Origin: an uncultured Muribaculaceae bacterium
GTDB lineage: Bacteria > Bacteroidota > Bacteroidia > Bacteroidales > Muribaculaceae
Direction of reading: 5' to 3'
Assembly: GCA_910578385.1 (NCBI GenBank)
Contig: CAJTQV010000015.1
Coordinates: 16,412-80,411 of the forward strand
DNA length: 64,000 nt
The position numbers were made by a program, and so were the translations under genes. Under the pieces are notes generated by a model. The model saw only the letters and a program-made list of their open reading frames with translations, had not been told where the DNA came from and searched no databases. Positions within the stretch are counted from its first letter, which is position 1. Each line of letters opens with the position of its first letter. Positions 35,153 through 43,370 of the stretch are shown piece by piece.

Positions 35153-35773
35153 ATGGATATTAACATCAAGGTCAGCCTGAGGATAGACCCGGAGAGCGCC
35201 GCGCTGATTGGCGCGGCGGCCGGGGCGGCCGTCAGCACGGTGATCGCTGATAGGGCTAATGGGGCCGATAGGGCTAATGGGATCGATAGGACTAATGGGG
35301 CTAATGGGACTAATAGGGCTAATAGCGCCGACCAGGTAGCACAACAGGCGGCACCGGAGCCACAGGCACAGACGGCACCGGAGCCACAGGCACAGACGGC
35401 ACCGGAGCCACAGGCACAGACGGCACCGGAGCCACAGGCACCGGCGGCTCAGCCGGCGGCGGCTCAGCCCGTAGCGGCGGCACCGGCACCGCAGCCGGCC
35501 GCCTACCGCGAGACTCCGGAACAGACGCTGGCTTTCCTGCGTCAGCGGTTCAACATCCCGGCAAAGAAGGCCGACTGTGACCCCGACCAGGAACAGAAGT
35601 GGCGCGCCCTCAACAAGGCGGTCGTGAAGATCATCCAGGATGTCACCAAGAATCCCGCCAACAAGAAGCTCATCGACCTGAAGACCGAGGAGGACCAGGC
35701 GGAGTTCATGCGCCTGGCTCATGAGATCACCTGGTCGGTCAACGACGGAACCTTCAACGTGCTCGCCTTCTGA
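35153..35773 (+). CDS. Phage protein with tandem repeats, function unknown
   Basis: From ATG 35153 the protein has 206 residues. After an N-terminal Ala-rich segment comes a run of DRANGADRANG-like tripeptides encoded by 9-bp repeats (35249-35329), then about four copies of APEPQAQT, a Pro/Ala stretch and a folded C-terminal domain (ETPEQTLAFLRQRFNIPAKK to the end) with KWRALNKAVVKIIQDV. The upstream reading from 34877 crosses the membrane-protein gene and is not real. Replication accessory role is only suggested by its neighbours. Confidence 0.7.
   Translation: MDINIKVSLRIDPESAALIGAAAGAAVSTVIADRANGADRANGIDRTNGANGTNRANSADQVAQQAAPEPQAQTAPEPQAQTAPEPQAQTAPEPQAPAAQPAAAQPVAAAPAPQPAAYRETPEQTLAFLRQRFNIPAKKADCDPDQEQKWRALNKAVVKIIQDVTKNPANKKLIDLKTEEDQAEFMRLAHEITWSVNDGTFNVLAF
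35249..35329 (+). repeat. 9-bp minisatellite inside a coding region
   Basis: Nine in-frame 9-mers like GATAGGGCT / AATGGGGCT, close in sequence to the array at 32901-33017. Confidence 0.85.
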
Positions 35774-35775
35774 CC

Positions 35776-36609
35776 ATGGCCACGGAACGTAAACATGCGC
35801 TGCTGTCCCCGTCGTCGGCCCACCGCTGGCTGCATTGCACGCCGTCGGCCGTCGCCGAGAGTAAGGTCGAGGACCGGGGGAGCCGCTACGCCCTGGAGGG
35901 CACGCTGGCGCACGCCGTGGCGGAACGTGAGCTGCTGAAGATGTTCAGCCGCGACGCCTCCAGGGCCGAGGAGGAGATCAGGCAGATCCGCGTGCCAATC
36001 ACCGGCGAGATGATGGAGGCCGTGAGGCGTTACGCCAACTTCGTGGCCAACCTCTACACGGAGGAGCGGGCGAAGTTCCCGGTCGGGGCCACGGAGCTGC
36101 ATGTGGAGCTGCCGCTCGACCTCGGGGCCTACGCGCCCGGCTCGTTCGGCACCGCCGACGCGGTTATCGTCAGCCCCCGCAATCTGATGATCTTCGACTT
36201 CAAGTATGGCCAGGGCGTGGAGGTCAAGGCGGCCGGCAACCCCCAGATGCGCCTCTACGCGCTCGGTGCCCTCGACGAGTTCGGGCTTGAGCGCGACATC
36301 CGGACGGTGACGGACTTCATCTGTCAGCCCCGCCGCGAGTGTCTGGTCAACGCCGAGAGCATGACCGCCGAAGAGCTGTTGGAATGGGGCTTCGACTACG
36401 TGAGGCCGCTGGCCGACGTGGCCTACCGCGGAATCGGTGAGCGTGTGTGCGGGTACTGGTGCAAGTTCTGCAAGGTAGCCCCGATGTGTGACCGCCTGAA
36501 CCCCGAGAAGGCAGCACAGCGTGCCCGCGACGCGGCCCGCTTCATCCGCCACAAGACCACCGCCGAATCGGTCTCCGACTTTGACGGCATCACTTTGACG
36601 GATGAGTAA
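35776..36609 (+). CDS. DUF2800 phage nuclease (PD-(D/E)XK, Cas4-like)
   Basis: A 277-residue protein with LSPSSAHRWLHCTPSA at the N-terminus, EGTLAHAVAERELL, the nuclease core TADAVIV...LMIFDFKYGQGVEV (D and D-x-K) and a C-terminal Cys set (CGYWCKFCKVAPMC) that could hold an Fe-S cluster as in AddB/Cas4. DUF2800 proteins occur in phage replication-recombination modules beside DUF2815, as here. Confidence 0.88.
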   Translation: MATERKHALLSPSSAHRWLHCTPSAVAESKVEDRGSRYALEGTLAHAVAERELLKMFSRDASRAEEEIRQIRVPITGEMMEAVRRYANFVANLYTEERAKFPVGATELHVELPLDLGAYAPGSFGTADAVIVSPRNLMIFDFKYGQGVEVKAAGNPQMRLYALGALDEFGLERDIRTVTDFICQPRRECLVNAESMTAEELLEWGFDYVRPLADVAYRGIGERVCGYWCKFCKVAPMCDRLNPEKAAQRARDAARFIRHKTTAESVSDFDGITLTDE

Positions 36610-36662
36610 AAGTAAAAGTAAAAGTCTAAAGCCTAAAACCTAACCCCTAAAAACTAATAATT

Positions 36663-37253
36663 ATGCCAAGATTATTCAAACCACAGAAAGTGAATGGAAG
36701 CGACACCGCGCTGCTCGTGCAGGGTCGTGTGAGTTACGAACACATCATGACGGCTGCCGCGCCGCAGAACAACCCTAACGCCGACAAGGTCTATTCATGC
36801 GCCCTTCTCATCGACAAGAACGACACGGAGACGGTCAAGGCCATCGAGGCGGCCATTGCCGCCGCTACCGTGGCCGGGAAGGAGAAGAAATGGGGCGGCA
36901 CGGTGCCGCGCAAGCTCGCCACCCCGCTAAAGGATGGCGACGACAAGGAGCGTGAGGAATACGCCGGCATGGTCTACTTTAACTGCAAGTCGAAACGCCG
37001 CCCGGGCGTGATGGGACGCGACAAACAGCCCATCACCGATCCGGAGGAGGTCTATTCGGGTATGTGGGCGATACTGTCGGTCAATTTCTACCCCTATTCG
37101 GTGACGGGCAACAACGGCGTGGGTGTCGGCCTGAACGCCGTGCTGAAGGTGGCCGACGGTGAGCCGCTCGGCGGCGGAGGCGACGGCACGGGAGCCTTCT
37201 CGGGCGTGACACTGGCCGAGATGGACGACTATGATGATGATGAGGATGTATAA
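36663..37253 (+). CDS. DUF2815 ssDNA-binding protein
   Basis: A 196-residue phage protein with VQGRVSYEHIMTAAAP, VYSCALLIDKNDTETVKAIEAAI, GYVYFNCKSKRRPGV-like AGMVYFNCKSKRRPGVMG and an acidic C-terminus (MDDYDDDEDV) as in single-strand-binding proteins. It follows DUF2800 by 50 bp that contain A-rich repeats only. It likely coats ssDNA for the phage replisome. Confidence 0.85.
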   Translation: MPRLFKPQKVNGSDTALLVQGRVSYEHIMTAAAPQNNPNADKVYSCALLIDKNDTETVKAIEAAIAAATVAGKEKKWGGTVPRKLATPLKDGDDKEREEYAGMVYFNCKSKRRPGVMGRDKQPITDPEEVYSGMWAILSVNFYPYSVTGNNGVGVGLNAVLKVADGEPLGGGGDGTGAFSGVTLAEMDDYDDDEDV

Positions 37254-37267
37254 ACCCTAAAACGGGG

Positions 37268-37336
37268 GGGGCCGCGGCGTGCCGCGACCCTACAATAAAA
37301 ACTGAAAAACGGTACGGTCGCGACATGTCGCGGCCC
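37268..37336. repeat. REPIN-like pair of palindromic repeats
   Basis: Two copies of the GTAnGGTCGCG element in inverted orientation (37268-37293 and 37312-37336) with an 18-nt A-rich spacer, between the DUF2815 and primase genes. The host copy is at 31134-31158. Confidence 0.75.
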
Positions 37337-37355
37337 ACCACGTAAAAACGAGAAC

Positions 37356-39941
37356 ATGGACCGACTGATCACCATCTATACCGCGAAGAGCCGCAAGGCG
37401 CAGCTCTGGGCACGCACGCAGCTGACGTGGCCGGAACTGCGCGGGCGGCTGCTCGATTTCGCCGTCACGCCCGAGACCTACGACGAGTATGTCACCATGA
37501 CCCGCGACCGCCAGACGGCCGTCAAGGACGTGGGCGGTTTCGTGGGAGGCACGCTGCGCGACGGCATCCGCAAGAAGACGCACATGGAGTCGCGGAGCGT
37601 CGTCACGCTCGATTATGATGAGTTCAGCCCCGGACAGCTGGAGAAGCTGCGCGACGCGCTGCCGGGTGTGTGCTGGGTGGTCTACTCGACCCACAAGCAC
37701 ACGGCCCGCGCCTGGCGCGTGCGCGTGGTCATCCCGCTGAGCGAGGACGTTGACCCGGAGAAGTACGAGGCGCTGAGCCGCAAGGTGGCCGAGATGATAG
37801 GCATGGCCGGCATAGACCGCACCACCTTCGAGCCGGTACGGATGATGTTCTGGCCGTCGCGCTCGTGCGACGCCGACTACGTGGCCGAGGCCAACGACAC
37901 CGGCGACCTGCTCCGCCCCAACGCGCTGCTCAACCTCTACGACGACTGGCGCGACCCGGCGCAGTGGCCGCGCACCGCCGACGAGGCCGACCTTTTCAGC
38001 ACCGCAAACGTGCCGACCTCCGACCCGCGCACGCTGGAGATCTGGCGCAATCTTGCCGTCGGTGCCGGAGCCAAGCCCACGCGCCAGGGAAGCGGCATGG
38101 CCGACCCGACGAAGAAGGAGGGCGTGGTGGGCGCGTTCTGCCGGACCTACACCATGACGGCCGCGATAGAGCGGTTCTTAGGCGGCATGTACAAGCCATA
38201 TCGCCCGGGACGCTGGACCTACCTCAACGGATCGACCGTGGGGGGCGTGGTGGTCTATGACGACCGGTGGATGTATTCCAACCACGCGACCGACCCGTTG
38301 GGCGGCCGCGAGCTGAACGCCTGGGACGCGGTGCGGCTCGGCCTCTTCGGCACGCTCGACCGTGGCCACCGCGCCGCCTCGGTGATGGCCCTCCCCTCGT
38401 CGGCCGAGATGGTGAAGCTCGCGCTTGCAGACCCGGACGTGAGCCGCCTGATGGCCGAAGAGACGGCACGGCGGGCCGCGGAGGCTTTTGCGGACGTGGA
38501 GCTGACTGACAGTGACGGCGACCAGTCAGACAGGTCAGACCAGTCAGACAGGTCAGACCAGTCAGACCAGTCAGACCGGTCGGACAGGTCGGACTCCGAC
38601 GACTGGGCGGAGCGGGAGGCGCGGCTGCGCAACAAGAAGGGTGACTTCGAGCCGACGCGCATGAACCTGCGGACGGTGCTGCTGCATCATCCGGAGTTCC
38701 GGGGGCGGTTGCGCTTCAATGAGTTTACCGACCAGATGGAGGTTCACGGGCGGCTGCCGTGGCGGCGCATACAGGGCGCGCTGGTCAACGATGCCGACAC
38801 GGCCTATCTCCGGGCATGGTTTGAGGAGACCTACAAGGCCGCGCCAAAGGAGAAGCTCGACGACGCGATGCAGATGATCAAGGGGCCGACGGCCTACCAT
38901 CCGGTGCGCGAGTACATGGACGCGCTGGAGTGGGACGGCGTGCCGCGTCTTGACGGCCTTCTGGTCAACCTTCTCGGCGCGGACGACACGGAGCTGAACC
39001 GCACGCTCACGGCCCTGATGTTCGTGGCAGCCGTGGCGCGTGTGCATGAGCCGGGCGTGAAGTATGACATCTGCGTGACGCTGTTCGGTCCCGAGGGGTG
39101 CGGCAAGTCAACGCTCATCGGCGCGATGTCGCGCCCCTGGTTCGTCGATTCGGCTATCAGGATCGGCGAGAAGGATGGCATGTCGGCTCTGCGCGGGCGG
39201 CTCATGGTGGAGCTTGCGGAGATGGCGTCGCTCAAGCGGGCGGATCTTGACATGGTGAAAAACTTCATATCGTCGCAATCGGATGTGTACCGTCCGGCCT
39301 ACGCGCGGCATGACGTGGAGGTTCCGCGCCAGTGCGTGTTCGTGGCCACGACCAACGACCGCTACTGTCTGCGCGGTTTCGGCGACAACCGCCGCTTCCC
39401 GGTGGTTGAGGTCAATCCGGAGCGGCGACGTATGGATGTCGATGTGGCGGACTACGTGGGCGAGTGGCGTGACCAGTTGTGGGCGGAGGCGGTGTCGCTA
39501 TGGCGCGGCGGCTTCAGGCTGTTCCTGCCGCCCCACCTTGACCGGGAGGCGCGGCGGATCGGGTCGGAGCACTCGTTAGACCAGAACTGCGCGATGTTCG
39601 ACGACCTGGACCGCTATCTGGAGATGGAGCTGCCCGACAACTGGCGGAGCCTCGACCGGGCCACGCGCCGTCAGTGGCTTGCCGGACAGCGGCCCGCCGG
39701 CGTGTCGTCAGACCTGGAGCCGCGCCGTCAGGTATGCTGCGAGGAGATCCTGACCGAGTGCTTTGACATGCGCAAGGACAATCCGAAATACAACAGCCGC
39801 GCCCGCGAGGTGGCCGCATACATGGACCGCAAGTATGCCGGCAAGTGGGAAAAGGTGTATAGCATACTTCGTGATTCTGTATTCGGCAGACCTAAAGGAT
39901 GGCGGAAAAACGTGAGTGAAGAGGAGGAGGATGTGATTTAA
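37356..39941 (+). CDS. VapE-type phage primase-helicase
   Basis: An 861-residue protein. The N-terminal ~170 residues look like a RepB/PrimPol-type region (VVTLDYDEFSPGQLEKL, WRVRVVIPLSEDVDPEKYEAL). A middle linker carries the DQSDRS repeats. The C-terminal ~400 residues are a VapE helicase: YMDALEWDGVPRLDGLLVNLLG, Walker A LFGPEGCGKSTL, ELAEMASLKRADLDMVKNFIS, VFVATTNDRYCLRGFGDNRRFPVVEV. It is the probable replication initiator of the phage. Confidence 0.9.
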   Translation: MDRLITIYTAKSRKAQLWARTQLTWPELRGRLLDFAVTPETYDEYVTMTRDRQTAVKDVGGFVGGTLRDGIRKKTHMESRSVVTLDYDEFSPGQLEKLRDALPGVCWVVYSTHKHTARAWRVRVVIPLSEDVDPEKYEALSRKVAEMIGMAGIDRTTFEPVRMMFWPSRSCDADYVAEANDTGDLLRPNALLNLYDDWRDPAQWPRTADEADLFSTANVPTSDPRTLEIWRNLAVGAGAKPTRQGSGMADPTKKEGVVGAFCRTYTMTAAIERFLGGMYKPYRPGRWTYLNGSTVGGVVVYDDRWMYSNHATDPLGGRELNAWDAVRLGLFGTLDRGHRAASVMALPSSAEMVKLALADPDVSRLMAEETARRAAEAFADVELTDSDGDQSDRSDQSDRSDQSDQSDRSDRSDSDDWAEREARLRNKKGDFEPTRMNLRTVLLHHPEFRGRLRFNEFTDQMEVHGRLPWRRIQGALVNDADTAYLRAWFEETYKAAPKEKLDDAMQMIKGPTAYHPVREYMDALEWDGVPRLDGLLVNLLGADDTELNRTLTALMFVAAVARVHEPGVKYDICVTLFGPEGCGKSTLIGAMSRPWFVDSAIRIGEKDGMSALRGRLMVELAEMASLKRADLDMVKNFISSQSDVYRPAYARHDVEVPRQCVFVATTNDRYCLRGFGDNRRFPVVEVNPERRRMDVDVADYVGEWRDQLWAEAVSLWRGGFRLFLPPHLDREARRIGSEHSLDQNCAMFDDLDRYLEMELPDNWRSLDRATRRQWLAGQRPAGVSSDLEPRRQVCCEEILTECFDMRKDNPKYNSRAREVAAYMDRKYAGKWEKVYSILRDSVFGRPKGWRKNVSEEEEDVI
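38520..38594 (+). repeat. 9-bp minisatellite in the primase linker
   Basis: Eight 9-mers GACCAGTCA / GACAGGTCA-type plus GAC, encoding DQSDRS repeats in frame. Confidence 0.85.
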
Positions 39942-39960
39942 CTGTAAAAAAGAAATTATC

Positions 39961-40323
39961 ATGAAAATATATCAACAATGGCTTGAATCGTGCCGAAAAG
40001 TGAATATCCCGGCAATTTCAACCGATACCGCAGCCAGACTGATGGCGGTACTTATGGAGTACGGCAACAACGAGGGCTTTACCTACAATCAGAAATTTCT
40101 CGCTGATAAAGAATACATACAGCATCGTTTCGGGCTGATAGAAATGAGAACTCCCGAAGCCCATTTTCACTCACTGCTAAAGAAGTATGTGAAAGAATTG
40201 CAGAATTATCAGGAAGCACATAAGCTCGATGAAACCGACAAGGAGCATCCGTATAGGAATATGGCTCCAGACTGGGCACCGCAACTTTTAAAAGACAGGT
40301 ATAATATGAAATTCATAGGATAA
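39961..40323 (+). CDS. Phage protein, function unknown
   Basis: A 120-residue mostly helical protein from a clearly AT-richer stretch than its neighbours. I do not recognise it. Its stop overlaps the start of the serine recombinase by one base (TAATG), so both are translated together and probably arrived together. Confidence 0.65.
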   Translation: MKIYQQWLESCRKVNIPAISTDTAARLMAVLMEYGNNEGFTYNQKFLADKEYIQHRFGLIEMRTPEAHFHSLLKKYVKELQNYQEAHKLDETDKEHPYRNMAPDWAPQLLKDRYNMKFIG

Positions 40324-41195
40324 TGATATACGGATATTTAAGAGTCAGTTCCGATGAACAGGATGTGAGCTCGCAGAAGCAGGGTGTTGAGCAGTTTGCC
40401 AAGGATAAGGGCTGGACTATCGACAAGTTTATTACAGACGAAGGAGTGAGCGGCGGTAAGGATCCGGACAAACGCAACCTCGGGCCTTTGCTTAAGCTCG
40501 TCAATAAGGACGATGTTATTATCAGCTCCGAGATAAGCCGATTGGGTCGCGACCTCTACATGGTGATGGATATACTTCACTTATGCATGGAGCGAGGCTG
40601 CATCATCTACACGGTCAAAGACCGTTTCGTGCTGGGTTCCGATATCCAGAGCAAGGTGCTTGCTTTCGCGTTCGGGCTGTCAGCTGAGATCGAACGTCAG
40701 ATGATACGACAACGCACGAAAGAAGGATTGCAGTTGAGAGTCAAAATGGGAGTGCTTGTAGGCAGACCATTGGGAACGAAGACCGAACCAAGGTGTGACA
40801 AAGAGACAAAGGAGAAAATCATCGAACAGTATAAGTGGGGAGTCCCTTTGCGCCGACTCGCCGAGAACTTCAAAGTGGATAGGAACACTGTTGACCGATG
40901 GCTCACACGTTGGGGTTGCAAATCAGGACGGAATTTTAAAAAGGAGGAGGAGCAACGGCGCAAAAGAGATACTCAACATCGAAAGTCCCTATATAAGGAC
41001 GATGATGAATATTGCAATATTGAGTTACCTCGTGAGATTGTGATTGGACTGATTGAGCAGGATTTGACAATTCCTCAAATAGCCGAGAATCTTCCTCAAT
41101 ACACGTATGAGCAAATCTATGACACGATATTGTGTGACTACGAGTTTAACGCCCTTTATCGTAAGCATGGACAACTTAAAGTCAAGAAAAAATAA
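40323..41195 (+). CDS. Serine recombinase (resolvase/invertase family)
   Basis: A 290-residue protein with YGYLRVSSDEQDVSSQKQGVEQFA (nucleophile Ser at 9 in RVSSDEQ), SSEISRLGRDLYMVM, AEIERQMIRQRTKEGL (E-helix), a homeodomain-like HTH (VPLRRLAENFKVDRNTVDRWL) and an extra ~90-residue C-terminal domain with a second HTH-like stretch (TIPQIAENLPQYTYEQIYDTIL). It resembles the Bacteroidales master invertase (Mpi) group, longer than usual. It could invert promoters of host or phage genes. Confidence 0.88.
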   Translation: MIYGYLRVSSDEQDVSSQKQGVEQFAKDKGWTIDKFITDEGVSGGKDPDKRNLGPLLKLVNKDDVIISSEISRLGRDLYMVMDILHLCMERGCIIYTVKDRFVLGSDIQSKVLAFAFGLSAEIERQMIRQRTKEGLQLRVKMGVLVGRPLGTKTEPRCDKETKEKIIEQYKWGVPLRRLAENFKVDRNTVDRWLTRWGCKSGRNFKKEEEQRRKRDTQHRKSLYKDDDEYCNIELPREIVIGLIEQDLTIPQIAENLPQYTYEQIYDTILCDYEFNALYRKHGQLKVKKK

Positions 41196-41395
41196 GCCGC
41201 GCCTTTCGACGCGACTTGTGCCGGACTCACGGACTTACCGGCTCTCTCGGTTGCCTACACGGGGTTTTCTCCCGGCCACAAAGTATGCCGACTGGCAGAT
41301 TCCTCTTGCATCAGCGGTGGGGGGCGGCCCGTTCCCGGCCCACATCTCCGAGTCGGAAGCAAAATTACAATAATTATTTCAAAAATACAACCAAC

Positions 41396-41638
41396 ATGAA
41401 GAGAACAGAAGAAACAACCGCTACGGCAATTGACAACAGCTGGCTCGACCCTGAGCGGGTGATGCCATCAGATGAGGAGACGGTATTGGTACACTGCCCC
41501 TACGGCGTGAGCATGGGTTACTACTCCCGCAGCTCCGGGATGTGGAACATCTACGGCTACGGAACAGCCAACATCGTTGACGCGTGGATGCCTCTCCCCC
41601 GCTTCGGTGGATACGCGAAGAGGTGCGAGGGGGAGTAA
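41396..41638 (+). CDS. DUF551-like small phage protein
   Basis: An 80-residue protein starting MKRTEETTATA with PSDEETVLVHCPYGVSMGYYSRSSGMWNIYG and DAWMPLPRFGG, which fits the DUF551 pattern (ends in WMPLP). The longer reading from 41216 is not supported. The 200 bp before it hold no gene; CCGACT (41288-41293) and AGTCGG (41351-41356) are inverted copies. Confidence 0.7.
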   Translation: MKRTEETTATAIDNSWLDPERVMPSDEETVLVHCPYGVSMGYYSRSSGMWNIYGYGTANIVDAWMPLPRFGGYAKRCEGE

Positions 41639-41669
41639 AATCTATAAAAAGTGCCGGAAAGAGCTACCA

Positions 41670-41880
41670 TGCAACCGTCCAGTAGCACACTCAGTAGCAT
41701 GGTTAATAAACTTATTACTAATATAATATATAGTGTGTGCTACTATGCTACCGAATCCCTATAACATTTTCTTCGCGAAAACACGCAAAAATATATTACA
41801 TATATATGAACGCGCGCGCGACCCCTCTGCATGAGCAACCCTATTATAGGGATCTTCGGTTGCACGGTTGCACGGTTGCC
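41670..41880. other. Iteron-like region before the integrase (candidate attP or origin)
   Basis: CGGTTGCA occurs twice in tandem plus a CGGTTGCC (41857-41880), with an inverted TGCAACCG at 41670-41677. AGTAGCACAC (41681-41690) and GTGTGCTACT (41735-41744) are perfect inverted repeats, with extra GTAGCAT/ATGCTAC pairs (41694-41700, 41745-41751) flanking an AT-rich core. No ORF here is convincing. Confidence 0.6.
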
Positions 41881-41904
41881 AAAATAAAGAATAAACAAAT
41901 AAAG

Positions 41905-42105
41905 ATGAAGGCCAGAATTACAAAACTCGTGGGGAGGGCATACAACAGATTGTTCCGCAAGAAGTCTCACGGAACGCCAACGTCCTCCGATAATCCGGAA
42001 ATCAGGCCGCTCAGTCCTTACCGGGTATACCGGTATGACCATCGCGACGGCCTAAGATTATTGCCGGATCAAAAAAAGACACCATACCGCATCTGGCACC
42101 TTTGA
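41905..42105 (+). CDS. Small basic protein, uncertain
   Basis: A 66-residue Arg/Lys-rich ORF from ATG 41905 (MKARITKLVGRAYNRLFRKK start) preceded by an A-rich stretch typical of Bacteroidales start regions. Longer upstream starts run through the iteron-like region. It could be an excisionase-like accessory protein given its place before the integrase, or a chance ORF. Confidence 0.35.
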   Translation: MKARITKLVGRAYNRLFRKKSHGTPTSSDNPEIRPLSPYRVYRYDHRDGLRLLPDQKKTPYRIWHL

Positions 42106-42146
42106 CTCCCGGATATTTCTTTAATCCCCAATAAACCAAACAGAAC

Positions 42147-43337
42147 ATGAGCCAACTGACATTATTCCCGGAACCGGGCGGCGCGGATACACAGCCGGGA
42201 CGCAAGAAGAGCCGCCGCGAGGTGTTCGCAACTATGGACAATTCAAAACTCCTGGGCCATTATCTACTGTCTCTTCCGGCGACCCAGAGACCATTCAGTG
42301 GGAAGAGAGTGGCGGTTATATGTAGATTTTTAGAGTCTGGCACAGGCCTGAATAAGAAAGCATGCAGAGAGTATATCTCTCAAAACAAGTGTGTGCTTTC
42401 CACTGCGCAAAAAGAGTTGCTACTGGATTTTTTATATTTCTATGGCATCAGTTTCGGCAAGGTAAGAAAACAGACAGGAAAAATCGTCAAGCCGCTTGAA
42501 GTCTTGTCTGAGGCGAATAAGCTCAAGGTGTCTGGCTTTATCTCCTGGTGTGAGAAGCAATACGATTATTCACCGTCATCGATAAAGATAAAAAGCCAAA
42601 ATATGAAGAAATTCTTCAGATACTTCACTGAGTTCAACGTAGACAATTGCCGCAGCTTCATATCAACCCAAGAGGCGGAGGGGCGTTCCCCAAAGACCCT
42701 CAATGTCTACATGCTGACACTGAAGCAATACGGAGATTATATAAAGAAGCCCGTCAAGTTGAAAAAGATTAGTGTTCCGACAACACTCTCTGTTGAGAAT
42801 GTGCCGACTCTGACTGAGTACAACAATTTCATTGAATGGCTTAAGGCAAACGGTGAGATGCGTTTCTATTGGATTGTCCGCGCGCTCGGACAAACGGGGA
42901 TGAGACGGTCAGAGCTTGAACAGATCAGATTCTCTGACATCCTGCAAGGCGAGGCATCTCCGAAATGCAAAGGCAAAAAGATAAGAATTATCTATTTCCC
43001 CAAATCATTGACCCGGGAGGTACGGGAGTACCTCAAGACAGCCGGCATAGAACCCGACAAAAAGTTAATCGACTGTTCTCGCTGTGGTGGGGAATATTCT
43101 TCAAGAGGTCTTGACCAAAGGTTGAAATCTCTCGCTGCAAAAGCCGGATTCCCGAAGGAGAAGGCGCATTGTCATGCGTTCCGGCACTTTTTTGCCAAAC
43201 AATATCTTACGAGGTGCAAAGATGTAGTTCAGTTGTCCGAATTGCTTGGCCATGAGAGCGTAAATACTACAAGACTATATCTGCTACGCTCCAAAGAAGA
43301 GCAGCGCAGGGAAATCAACCGACACATCAATTGGTAA
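42147..43337 (+). CDS. Tyrosine recombinase / integrase
   Basis: A 396-residue protein. A long N-terminal region (1-125) precedes a SAM-like core-binding domain and the catalytic domain with Arg (TGMRRSEL, near 253), HAFRHFFA (343-350), GHESVNTTRLYL (His 369, nucleophile Tyr 378). All key residues are present. Lies about 9.5 kb inside the prophage, in the same direction as replication genes, just after the iteron-like region. Base composition is AT-richer than the phage average. Confidence 0.9.
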   Translation: MSQLTLFPEPGGADTQPGRKKSRREVFATMDNSKLLGHYLLSLPATQRPFSGKRVAVICRFLESGTGLNKKACREYISQNKCVLSTAQKELLLDFLYFYGISFGKVRKQTGKIVKPLEVLSEANKLKVSGFISWCEKQYDYSPSSIKIKSQNMKKFFRYFTEFNVDNCRSFISTQEAEGRSPKTLNVYMLTLKQYGDYIKKPVKLKKISVPTTLSVENVPTLTEYNNFIEWLKANGEMRFYWIVRALGQTGMRRSELEQIRFSDILQGEASPKCKGKKIRIIYFPKSLTREVREYLKTAGIEPDKKLIDCSRCGGEYSSRGLDQRLKSLAAKAGFPKEKAHCHAFRHFFAKQYLTRCKDVVQLSELLGHESVNTTRLYLLRSKEEQRREINRHINW

Positions 43338-43370
43338 TGACAGAATCCAAACACACAACGTAAAAGGGGA

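Noticed and set aside
35719..36552. 277-codon minus-strand ORF opposite the DUF2800 gene
   Set aside because: High GC and codon bias create long antisense frames here; the plus-strand protein has the nuclease motifs.
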